Below are positions 1 to 6,875 of a stretch of 11,305 bases of DNA, one piece after another. The stretch spans positions 1-11,305 of the forward strand of contig DAOUBT010000066.1 of assembly GCA_034432595.1 (NCBI GenBank). The letters run 5' to 3'. This stretch comes from DAOTZR01 sp034432595 (GTDB lineage Bacteria; Chloroflexota; Anaerolineae; B4-G1; SLSP01). The notes below the pieces were generated by a model. The model was not told the DNA's origin. It did no database searches and worked only from the letters and a program-made list of their open reading frames with translations. Numbering within the stretch: position 1 is the first letter of the stretch; each line of letters begins with the position of its first letter. Both the position numbers and the translations under genes were made by a program.

Positions 1-94
1 CCCCAACTACCTGATTTGAATTGCTCTGAGTGGGTGAAGGCATGGCCTTTGCCTACCCCAACTACCTGATTTGAGTTGCTCTGTGGGTGAAGGC
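1..94. repeat. Two-copy direct repeat, period 55 bases
   Basis: Bases 1-28 and 56-83 are the same 28-base sequence with one difference (A at 20, G at the matching base 75). Similarity continues into 29-41 and 84-94, where the second copy lacks two bases. The window begins exactly at the start of a copy, so further copies may lie to the left. The second copy ends in a small AGGCG/CGCCT stem (91-95 and 103-107) around a run of T. No ORF here looks like a real gene. It is probably an intergenic repeat array downstream of the helicase gene; its function is unknown. Confidence 0.75.
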
Positions 95-181
95 GCTTTT
101 TTCGCCTGCTTGAGCTGATCCATTTCTGGGTGGGCGACGGCATGGCCGTCGCCCACCCACGGCATGGCCTTGGCCTACCCC
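31..181. repeat. REP-like palindromic repeat cluster centred on GGCATGGCC
   Basis: Three related units share the core GGCATGGCC followed by a T-centred triplet and GCC(C/T)ACCC, at 39-58, 139-159 and 161-181. The middle one forms a perfect inverted repeat: a 15-bp stem (127-141 with 145-159) around an ATG loop. The first unit forms a shorter stem (37-41 with 45-49) with the same loop. Dispersed GC-rich palindromes of this sort are typical of REP or MITE-like intergenic elements. The hairpin lies 35 bases past the stop of the UvrD-like gene and could end or stabilise its transcript, but no T-run follows it on the minus strand, so it is not a standard intrinsic terminator. Confidence 0.7.
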
Positions 182-193
182 TTCCAACCATCC

Positions 194-2449
194 TCACCCG
201 CTACCTTCTCGCTCCTTCAGGTACTGCTCATACCACCCCTTCAAATACAACAAGGCCAGCGCAGGGGTGGCGGGATGCTGCTCACGTCCGCGGTTGCAGG
301 TGATGATGAGTTCCTTGCGCGCGCGCGTGATGCCCACGTACAGCAGGCGCAAGCGCTCGGCGGCGTAATCTTCCCGCGCGCGCAGCGTGGCCTGTCCCGG
401 CACGTACCCCAAAATCCCATCCGGCACGGTCAGCGCCTTTAACTGCGCGATCAGTTCCGCTTCGGCATTAAAGCCGGGCCGCAAAAACCACTTCTCACTG
501 ATGTAGCTATCATGCGCCTGAGCGGAGGGAAAATCGTAATTGTTCACCGAAAGCAGGTACACGCGGTCCCACTCCAGGCCCTTCGCCTTGTGCATTGTCG
601 TCACCACCACCTTGCCGCGGTGCTGCTCCGGGTCAAAGCCCGTCTCGTCATCGTCAACGCCGGCGAATTTGCGCTCATTGTTGGCGATGCGCTCCAGCTC
701 CTGTGCCAGCTCCGGCAGGCGCAAGTCGGGATGCAGGTCCGCATAGCGACGCAGCGACAGCGCCAGACGGTGCGCCGTCGCCAATTCCGCCGGCTCGGTG
801 AACACATCCTGCGCCAGCGTGAGCAACAACTGATCCACCGGCAGCGTTACGGCCTCCTGCCAGCGGCGCACCTGTTCGCGGAAAGCGCTCAACGTCTCGC
901 GCAGGTCGGTCAGGTCTTCGGGGAGGATGAGGGTGCTCAGCCAATCGCGTTCCAGTCGCGGCCAGAGGTAGTCCTCCACGCGCGGGCATTTGCGGAGCAG
1001 CGTCGCCGTCACCTTGAGGCGCTGCGCGCCTTCCGGCGTTTCTCCGCTGCCGCGCGCCCACACCAGGTACACTTTGGCCAGCTTGGACGGATGGCCCGGA
1101 TCAGCCAGATAGAACAGCAGGGTGGCGAGTTGCCGCGCTGTTTCGCGCGTGGCGCGCGTGCTGCGCAACACCTCGACGTGGGGTATCTCATGGCGCTTCA
1201 ACTCGGCTACAACCTCGGCGCCCCGTTCGTTGCGCGGCACCAGAATAGCCACCGTGGCCTCCGCGTGGTTCGGCAGCCACTTCTTGAGCGAGCGCATCAC
1301 CTTATCCAGCTCCTGATCCGGCGTGTGTTGCGTGATGTCTATGTAGATACGCTGCGGCGCATCGGGCGGATTGGGTTGCGGGTCGTCGGGTGGGGTGGGG
1401 CGGATGTAGGGCGGTGCCAGGGCCTTGCGCAGCGCCGGCATGGGATGCTCCAGATGGGTCCAGCGGATGAGTTCGTTGGCCAGGGCAATCACGCTGGGCA
1501 TGGAGCGCCCGGAATCGGGCAGGTCCACCGCCACCACGTCCGGCTCGCGGATGAAGGCGCGCAGATGTTCCGGGCTGGCCGTGGTGAAGGTCTCGTAGAT
1601 GGCCTGATTCGGGTCACCGACGCGCACCCAGTTCCCCTCCGGGCCGGTGAGCAGGCGCAGGATGGATTCCTGCAGCAGGCTGCTATCCTGCGCTTCGTCC
1701 TCCAGGATGTAGGGCCAGCGATGCTGCAGTTGTGCCAGCAGAGCCGGGTCCAGGCGCAGGGTTTGCAACGCTAAGCGGATGAGGTCACTGAAGTCCAGCC
1801 CCCCGCGATAATTGAGCGCGCGCTGATAGGCCTGATAAATCTCCAGCCCCATCTCCAGCAGCGGGAAGCGATCCTCCAGGGCATCGAGGCGCTCCTTGAT
1901 GGCCGCCGGCGTCAATTCCAGATCCTTGGCCTGACGGATGAAAGCGTTCGCCATAGCCTTAACCAGATCGGGCAATTGTTTGGTGCGGACGTTATACTCC
2001 TGTTGGGACGTGAGATCGGGTTTGAGAAAGTCATCCAGGGCGTTGGGATGAGCGCGCAGCCAATCCAGGGCTGCATCCTCCAGCAGTTGGGAGGCGGTTG
2101 CGTCGTCAATGATGGTCATGTCGTCGCTCAGCCCCACCAGGTCAGGGCGCTCGCGGATGATGTCGTGCGCCAGGCCGTGCAGGGTGCGGACGCGGTAGCC
2201 CACGCCGGGGAGCAGGCCGCGCTCGGTGATGAAGCCCGCCACGCGCTGCGCGAAATGATCCACCGCGGCGTTGACCAGCGTGACGATGAGCACTTCCTGA
2301 TCCTCGTCCAGGCCGCCTTCGGCCACCAGCTGTGCTGCGAGGTAGGAAAGCGTGTGCGTCTTCCCGCTGCCGGGGACGGCAATCACGCCCATCTTTCCGC
2401 CGCGGTAGGCGAGCATCTCTTGTTGTTTCGGTCGTGCGATAAAAGGCAT
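194..2449 (-). CDS. UvrD/Rep-type superfamily 1A ATP-dependent DNA helicase
   Basis: A 751-aa protein predicted to unwind DNA 3'-to-5' using ATP, in repair or recombination. All SF1A signatures are visible: Walker A VPGSGKT (residues 25-31), LDFSDLI (218-224), a DEAQD box (251-255), motif III GDPNQAIY (278-285), a degenerate motif IV region near 310-328, motif V TTMHKAKGLEWD (about 617-628) and motif VI YVGITRAR (704-711). The catalytic residues appear intact, so it should be active. It ends about 40 residues after motif VI, with no C-terminal PD-(D/E)XK nuclease domain such as AddA or RecB carries. The ATG at 2449 is the earliest possible start, because an in-frame TGA lies four codons upstream; no clear Shine-Dalgarno is seen. 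It lies 135 bases downstream of the CatA-like gene, in the same direction. That gap holds short GC-rich inverted repeats but no convincing gene or terminator. The exact subfamily is uncertain. Confidence 0.93.
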   Translation of the reverse strand: MPFIARPKQQEMLAYRGGKMGVIAVPGSGKTHTLSYLAAQLVAEGGLDEDQEVLIVTLVNAAVDHFAQRVAGFITERGLLPGVGYRVRTLHGLAHDIIRERPDLVGLSDDMTIIDDATASQLLEDAALDWLRAHPNALDDFLKPDLTSQQEYNVRTKQLPDLVKAMANAFIRQAKDLELTPAAIKERLDALEDRFPLLEMGLEIYQAYQRALNYRGGLDFSDLIRLALQTLRLDPALLAQLQHRWPYILEDEAQDSSLLQESILRLLTGPEGNWVRVGDPNQAIYETFTTASPEHLRAFIREPDVVAVDLPDSGRSMPSVIALANELIRWTHLEHPMPALRKALAPPYIRPTPPDDPQPNPPDAPQRIYIDITQHTPDQELDKVMRSLKKWLPNHAEATVAILVPRNERGAEVVAELKRHEIPHVEVLRSTRATRETARQLATLLFYLADPGHPSKLAKVYLVWARGSGETPEGAQRLKVTATLLRKCPRVEDYLWPRLERDWLSTLILPEDLTDLRETLSAFREQVRRWQEAVTLPVDQLLLTLAQDVFTEPAELATAHRLALSLRRYADLHPDLRLPELAQELERIANNERKFAGVDDDETGFDPEQHRGKVVVTTMHKAKGLEWDRVYLLSVNNYDFPSAQAHDSYISEKWFLRPGFNAEAELIAQLKALTVPDGILGYVPGQATLRAREDYAAERLRLLYVGITRARKELIITCNRGREQHPATPALALLYLKGWYEQYLKEREGSG

Positions 2450-2584
2450 GGCGTCAGGTCAGGTGTTTAAAGGTGTCTGTGTCCGCAGGCGCGTCCTCAA
2501 CGGCCAGGCTTTCAGGCGGGCGTCGCTTTAAGACGGCAGCCTTCAAATCCGGCGCTGCGCCGCTTCGACGAGAGGGCAACGGGC

Positions 2585-3211
2585 TTACTCAAGCGTCTCC
2601 CCCAGCTCCTGCACCAGGGCGAAGTAGCGCCCGACGTGCCACCCATCGGCCAGGGCGTGATGGACCTGCACGCACAGCGGGAGCTTGTAACGCTCGCCCT
2701 CCTGCGTCACCTTGCCCCACGCGATGCGGGGAATCGAATCCACCGGGTGCATGTGGATGGGATGTTGCATGGCGGTAAAACTCACCCATGGGATGGAGGT
2801 CATGTAGAGCAGGTCGTCGCGCCCCGGTTCGTCCTCTAAGGTGGGCTGTGCCTGCGCGGCGGCGATGGCCTGCGTGGCCACCGTCAAGAAGCGCGTGAAG
2901 TCCGGCTCGTAAGCGAAGGTGCAGAAGCCAAACAGATTCCCCTGCGTCGGCACTGTCACGGAGGGGTGCACCGTGTCGTGCAGGAAGACGCCCTCAGGGC
3001 GGATGCGCAGCCGAAACGCCTCAAGGGTATTGGCGGCGCGCGTCAGGATATAGATGATCGCCTGAAAGAACGAAACGTCCTGCGCTTTGGTCCAGGGATA
3101 CAGGCGGCTCACATCCACCTGCCCGCACAGGCTGAAATGCGGGTAGTCCATGGCGTTGAACAGCTCAAAATGCTTGCGACGTGGCCAGGTGTTCAGATCA
3201 ACGTAACTCAT
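2585..3211 (-). CDS. CatA-like (chloramphenicol acetyltransferase family) O-acetyltransferase
   Basis: A 208-aa protein of the type A chloramphenicol acetyltransferase fold, close to the family's usual 210-220 aa. The active-site signature QVHHALADGWH is near the C-terminus, with the catalytic His at about residue 185 and the structural Asp four residues later. A SIPWVSFTA segment matches the conserved S-x-PW-x-x-FT region that supplies the transition-state serine, and the N-terminal WPR-x-x-HFELFNAMDYPHFSLC region is also family-typical. The signature normally has F or Y where this protein has W. The family transfers acetyl from acetyl-CoA to a hydroxyl group, acting as a cytoplasmic trimer. 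Chloramphenicol as the substrate cannot be assumed for a chromosomal homologue. The ATG overlaps the TGA of the upstream gene (ATGA), and an AAGAGG Shine-Dalgarno lies five bases before it, so the two genes are probably translationally coupled. Confidence 0.9.
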   Translation of the reverse strand: MSYVDLNTWPRRKHFELFNAMDYPHFSLCGQVDVSRLYPWTKAQDVSFFQAIIYILTRAANTLEAFRLRIRPEGVFLHDTVHPSVTVPTQGNLFGFCTFAYEPDFTRFLTVATQAIAAAQAQPTLEDEPGRDDLLYMTSIPWVSFTAMQHPIHMHPVDSIPRIAWGKVTQEGERYKLPLCVQVHHALADGWHVGRYFALVQELGETLE

Positions 3212-5295
3212 CCTAACCTCTTCAACATGGTTTGCACGGCCTGCAGCAGCGGGCCGCGCTCCTCAAAGCCCTGCTCGCCCAACTCGCTCAGGCCCAGATA
3301 GACTCCTTCCTCGCAGCGGTTGAGCAGGCCGGTCACCAGGCGCAGCAGGTTTTCCTGCCGCGCGGCGAACTCCTCTTCCGCCGTCCACGGACGGCCCTCC
3401 TCCCAGCCGCGGCTGAGCACGTAGGGATGCGTGAGGGGCTGATACAGGCGCTCCCACCAGCCGCGCGCGCCGATTTCGAGCCAGAATTGGTAGCGCGCCG
3501 GCTTGTTGCGCATGAGGAAGGTGTAAGCAGGCGCAAGGAGCACCGCGTCCTCTTCTTCCTCCAGCCAGCTACCCAGGTACTGCGCGGCAATGACGCCCTG
3601 CTCGACCATGCGCAGGTACTCCGGTCCCACCGCGTCACCTTCGAGCGTGGCCACGTGCCGGAACTTGCGCGCCGATTCGACCAGACGCGCGGCGGCGCTC
3701 GCCGCGTCCGGGTTGCGGTGGAAGCCGTATCCCGGCTGTGCCAGCACCTCGCTGAACAGGCGGCTGAGGAAGTGGTCCAGCTCGGCGGGGGGGCCGGCGT
3801 GATAAGCCTCCAGCCACTCCCGCAGCGCCTCATAGCGCCCACCCAGCACATACGTGATGCGCTGCTGCATCTCTTTTTGAATGCGCGCAAAGGAACTCAG
3901 GCCCGGTTGTCCTTCGCTGATGCGGTACACAATCTCCGCCAGCAGATGCGCGCGCACCAGGTCCAGCTCCGCGATGGCCTGCATCAGCGCGTAGCCCACC
4001 TCCGCCTTAGAGGGGCACACGCCCCATTGCGGATGGGCCAGCGCGGTCAGGGTGAGCAGGGCCTGCGCGGCGGCCTCCTCGCGCAGCGCGCGCGAGGGAC
4101 GATGCGAACGCGCAGGTACGCCACGCGCCTTCAAGCGCGTGCTGAGGGTGAAGCGCAGCGCATCGCTCAGGAAAGGCGCCAGCACCACAATCGCGCGCGG
4201 TGGCATCCCTTCCCCATGCACCAGGCGCGCAATCTCGTCGGCCACCCAATCCAGCATTTGGGGATGATAGCGGTGCAGCGTGAAGCGGAGCGCCTTTCTG
4301 ACCTGTCCCTCCGGGTCGGGCGGGGTGGGGGTGTGACGCAGCGCCGCCGTGAGGTGCAGGCGCAGCGCCTGCACCGGCGGGCGGGTGATGAAGCTCTGCG
4401 TCAGCGTGAGGGTGCTCTCGCACAGGTCCGCCAGGGCGAACGCCCCTTCCGGGGATGCGCCCAGGAAGAGCCGGTAGCCGCCTTCCTCATCCGCGATGAG
4501 CAGCGCGCCCTCGCAGTGTGGCAGCCACTCCCGCAGCAGGTCGTGCGTGATGGGGACATCCTCTTCCAGGTTGTCGGCGATGAGGTAGCGGTAGCGGCGC
4601 AGCAGGTAGTTGCGCACCAGCGCCTTGGGCCACAGGCGCTGCGTAAAAAGTTCGACCTGCAGCGAAAAATCGAGCAGGTTGTGTTCCAGGCTGTAGGCGC
4701 GGAAGGTGTTGATGCAGGTTTGCATCTCATCGTAGACGCGCAGTTGCGCCTTTTCGCCGATCCACGCGCTTTTCAGGCGTTCGCCCAGTCGCTCCACCGG
4801 CAGGGCATTGAGCGCGGCCTTGTTGAGGTTATCGAGCAACTGACTGTAGAGGCGGTTGCGATCCAGGGTGATGCTCTCGAAAAACCCCTCGGCAAGGAAG
4901 GGTTCCACGACGTGGGCCATGTAGTATTGCGCTGTCTCCAGTGTGAGGAAAATGGGCGGACGTTCCGGGTGAGCGAAGCCCGCTTCGCGCGCGATGAGCG
5001 GCCAGAAGAGATGGACCATGCGCCGTGCCAGCCCGCCGAGCGTGGCCACGTCCACCAGGCCGCCCGCGGGCAGGGCGGGATGGCGCAGCAGCGCGTTGTA
5101 CGGCTCGGCCAGGGTGCGTTGGGGCGTGAGCACCAGCACGCGGTCGGCGCGATAGCCCTCCTCAAGCAGATGGCGCAGACGGGCGACAGCGGCGGTGGTC
5201 TTGCCGCAGCCGGCGCTTCCCGTCACAAAGAGCTTCGCCGTGGACGGCGCTTCGACAATGGCGCGTTGATCGGGTGTCAGCGTGAGCGTATCCAT
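3208..5295 (-). CDS. Degenerate UvrD/AddB-like SF1 helicase-related P-loop protein
   Basis: A 695-aa protein from the ATG at 5295; a GTG at 5313 would add six residues. I prefer 5295 because MDTLTLTPDQRAIVEAP reads like the Q-motif start of UvrD proteins. Numbering from the GTG, Walker A GSAGCGKTT is intact (32-40). A strand/Q-like segment VLVLTPQRTLAEPYN follows, then LLDFSLQV (213-220, like the UvrD LDFxDL). The DExx box is eroded to ADNLEED (246-252), and motif III appears as ADEEGGYRLFLGA. Motif V is unrecognisable. The C-terminal LLNRCEEGVYL aligns with motif VI LTRAxExLYL and keeps one Arg. ATP binding is plausible; helicase activity is doubtful. AddB and RecC are known partners with similarly decayed helicase folds, but no nuclease motif or Fe-S cysteine set is seen. 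The gene starts about 60 bases after rnpB ends, and its stop overlaps the CatA-like start. It probably works with the intact helicase downstream (inference). Confidence 0.8.
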   Translation of the reverse strand: MDTLTLTPDQRAIVEAPSTAKLFVTGSAGCGKTTAAVARLRHLLEEGYRADRVLVLTPQRTLAEPYNALLRHPALPAGGLVDVATLGGLARRMVHLFWPLIAREAGFAHPERPPIFLTLETAQYYMAHVVEPFLAEGFFESITLDRNRLYSQLLDNLNKAALNALPVERLGERLKSAWIGEKAQLRVYDEMQTCINTFRAYSLEHNLLDFSLQVELFTQRLWPKALVRNYLLRRYRYLIADNLEEDVPITHDLLREWLPHCEGALLIADEEGGYRLFLGASPEGAFALADLCESTLTLTQSFITRPPVQALRLHLTAALRHTPTPPDPEGQVRKALRFTLHRYHPQMLDWVADEIARLVHGEGMPPRAIVVLAPFLSDALRFTLSTRLKARGVPARSHRPSRALREEAAAQALLTLTALAHPQWGVCPSKAEVGYALMQAIAELDLVRAHLLAEIVYRISEGQPGLSSFARIQKEMQQRITYVLGGRYEALREWLEAYHAGPPAELDHFLSRLFSEVLAQPGYGFHRNPDAASAAARLVESARKFRHVATLEGDAVGPEYLRMVEQGVIAAQYLGSWLEEEEDAVLLAPAYTFLMRNKPARYQFWLEIGARGWWERLYQPLTHPYVLSRGWEEGRPWTAEEEFAARQENLLRLVTGLLNRCEEGVYLGLSELGEQGFEERGPLLQAVQTMLKRLG

Positions 5296-5355
5296 ATGGA
5301 GTAATGATAGCACAAAAGGGGAAGTCGTCGAATGGCCAGCGCCGGAACCCCTGTT

Positions 5356-5730
5356 GACTGAGCCGGTCTATAAGCCGGATTCTGTACCCTTGCGGGTGGT
5401 GATCATCTGTCTACGAGGTCGGTTACCCGACCCCTCTAGCGGTCTACCCGGAAGGCGTCCTGAAAGGACCGGCGCGGGCAACGCCGACGGCTTGCAAGCC
5501 GACCTTCCTGCTTGACCTTGCTCCCGGTAGGGGTTGCCTGGCCACGCCGGTTACCTGGCGTGCCGGTGGTCTCTTACACCGCCTTTTCACCCTTACCCTT
5601 GCGGGCGGTCTGTTTCTGTGGCCCTGTCCGCGGGTCGCCCCGTCCGGGTGTTACCCGGTACCGTGCCCTGTGGAGTCCGGACTTTCCTCGTCCCCTCGTC
5701 GGGGGCCGCGATCACCCGACCGGCTCAGTC
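5356..5730 (-). ncRNA. rnpB: RNase P RNA, bacterial class A
   Basis: The catalytic RNA of RNase P, which removes 5' leaders from precursor tRNAs. Read on the minus strand, the ends form a perfect 13-bp P1 helix (5718-5730 with 5356-5368). The conserved core is present in order: GAGGAAAGTCCGGACTCC then CAGGGCA near the 5' end, CAGAAACAGACCGCC, GGGTGAAAAGGCGG, GTAAGAGACCACCGG, GGGAGCAAGGTCAA, AGACAGATGATCACC, and finally ACAGAATCCGGCTTATAGACC. The length of about 375 nt suits class A. Ends are set by the P1 helix and may be off by a few bases. It has its own promoter just upstream. Downstream, a GGGG/CCCC pairing before TTTT at about 5320-5350 could be a weak terminator, but its loop is long. 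Confidence 0.97.
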
Positions 5731-5736
5731 ATCCTC

Positions 5737-5764
5737 ACCATACCATAAGCTGGCGTTTCGTCAA
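5737..5764 (-). promoter_or_regulatory. Sigma-70-type promoter of rnpB
   Basis: On the minus strand, TTGACG (5759-5764, five of six matches to TTGACA) is followed after 16 bases by TATGGT (5737-5742). A TGG directly before it gives an extended -10 (TGnTATGGT). Seven bases past the -10 lies 5730, the first base of the P1 helix, which is where transcription of the RNase P RNA should start. The promoter is in the 63-base gap between xdhC-like and rnpB, so the RNA need not depend on the upstream operon. Confidence 0.75.
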
Positions 5765-5793
5765 CCGGTGGGGATGGCTCCGGCGCTCAGGCC

Positions 5794-6855
5794 TCACGCT
5801 CCGCTCTTTTTCCGGCGGCTCATCATGCCGCCCTCGCGGCGGTGGCGCACAGCGACGATTTCGGCCAGAATCGAGAGCGCAATCATGCCCGGCTCCTTGC
5901 CGCCGATGTCCAGCCCGGTTGGGCCGTAGATGCGCGCCAGGTCAGCCTCGCTGAAGCCGTTTTCCAACAGGGTCGCGCGCCGGTCAGCCTGTGTGCGCTT
6001 GCTCCCCAGGAAGCCGATGTAGAAGGCCCGGCTCTGGAGCGCTATGGTGAGGGCGGGGATGTCAAATTTGGCATCGTGGAAGAGCACGACGATCGCCCAG
6101 CCGGGACCGATAGCTTCCGGTGTGAAGACTTCCTGCGGCCAGCCGAAGCGGGTTTCGATGCCTTCCGGGAAGCGCTCCGGACGCAGGAAAGCGCGCCGCG
6201 CGTCGTTAACGATGACGCTAAAATCCAGATCACGCGCTAAGGTTGCTAAGGGCACGGCGATGTCCGTCGCGCCGAAGATGAGCAGGGTGGGGGGCGGCGG
6301 GACGACTTCCAGGAAGACCCGTCCCTGCGGGAAGGTGCGCTGCACGCTCAAGGGACCGGGCCAGGCGGCGCTCAACTCGGCCAACACGGCCGCATCGAGG
6401 TCCGCATCGCCCAAACTGCCGGCGACGCTGCCATCATCGCGCCGCAGCAGATGGGCGGGCTTCCCATCGAGGCGTGAGGCGAAGCCCACCGGACGCCGCG
6501 CTTCGATTTCATCCACAAACGCGGTATGGAGGGGCGTCCAGCGCTCGATGAGGAGGTCAAGTTCACCGCCGCAGGAAAGGCCCGCGCTCCAGGCCTGCTC
6601 GTCGCTGACGCCGATGGAGGGGGTGCGCAGGAACAGGCCGCCTTCGTTGCGCAGCAGCGCTTCCATTTCGGCCACGACATCCCCATCCACACAGCCGCTG
6701 CTGACCGAGCCGCTGATTTCGCCCAGATTGTTAAGCAACATGCGCGTCCCCGCCGGACGGAGTGACGCACCGCGCGTTTCCGTGATGGTGGTGACCGCTA
6801 TGTCGGTCACACCCTGAGCCAGCCACTTGCGCAGGTCGGGAATGATTTCACGCAT
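5794..6855 (-). CDS. XdhC/CoxI-family molybdenum hydroxylase maturation protein
   Basis: A 353-aa protein with both XdhC-family domains. The N-terminal domain has GSVSSGCVDGDV (49-60) and GLSCGGELDLLIE (92-104), matching GSVSGGCVE and G-x-(A/S)CGGE. The C-terminal Rossmann domain starts at LLIFGATDIAVPLATLA (191-207) and contains HDAKFDIPAL, YIGFLGSKRTQADRR and the ending PTGLDIGGKEPGMIALSILAEIVAVR. Family members bind and help sulfurate the molybdenum cofactor for xanthine dehydrogenase or CO dehydrogenase-like enzymes in the cytoplasm. The usual Rossmann GAGHVA reads GATDIA, without the second Gly and the His. A GAGGAGGA Shine-Dalgarno five bases upstream supports the ATG at 6855. The gene follows the TspO-like gene by 20 bases. 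No hydroxylase subunits are in the window, so its target enzyme must be encoded elsewhere. Confidence 0.92.
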   Translation of the reverse strand: MREIIPDLRKWLAQGVTDIAVTTITETRGASLRPAGTRMLLNNLGEISGSVSSGCVDGDVVAEMEALLRNEGGLFLRTPSIGVSDEQAWSAGLSCGGELDLLIERWTPLHTAFVDEIEARRPVGFASRLDGKPAHLLRRDDGSVAGSLGDADLDAAVLAELSAAWPGPLSVQRTFPQGRVFLEVVPPPPTLLIFGATDIAVPLATLARDLDFSVIVNDARRAFLRPERFPEGIETRFGWPQEVFTPEAIGPGWAIVVLFHDAKFDIPALTIALQSRAFYIGFLGSKRTQADRRATLLENGFSEADLARIYGPTGLDIGGKEPGMIALSILAEIVAVRHRREGGMMSRRKKSGA

Positions 6856-6860
6856 GGGAC

Positions 6861-6868
6861 TCCTCCTC
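6861..6868 (-). promoter_or_regulatory. Strong ribosome binding site of the XdhC-family gene
   Basis: GAGGAGGA on the minus strand, five bases before the ATG at 6855, fixes the start. It lies just beyond the stop codon of the TspO-like gene (6876-6878), as expected for consecutive genes of one transcript. Confidence 0.8.
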
Positions 6869-6875
6869 TACAGGC

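Noticed and set aside
1..94. Possible start of a CRISPR array
   Set aside because: Only two copies are visible, and the sequence after the repeat is itself similar between copies (29-41 against 84-94), so it does not behave as a unique spacer. No cas genes are nearby.
512..1774. A 420-codon open frame on the plus strand
   Set aside because: It mirrors the UvrD-like helicase, has no family signature and is rich in Arg, Gln and His, typical of antisense reading of GC-rich genes.
2450..2584. Possible terminator or small gene in the gap before the UvrD-like gene
   Set aside because: Only short stems (such as GGCG-CAG-CGCC and CGTC/GACG) without a T-run are present, and no frame has a Shine-Dalgarno and a convincing protein.
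3232..5304. A 690-codon open frame on the plus strand
   Set aside because: It is antisense to nearly the whole degenerate helicase gene, shows no recognisable domain and is low in the features of real proteins. Long antisense frames are common at this GC content. The minus-strand gene has clear motifs.
5282..5954. Several plus-strand frames of 77-131 codons
   Set aside because: They overlap the RNase P RNA and the end of the XdhC-family gene on the opposite strand, and their translations show no protein family features.
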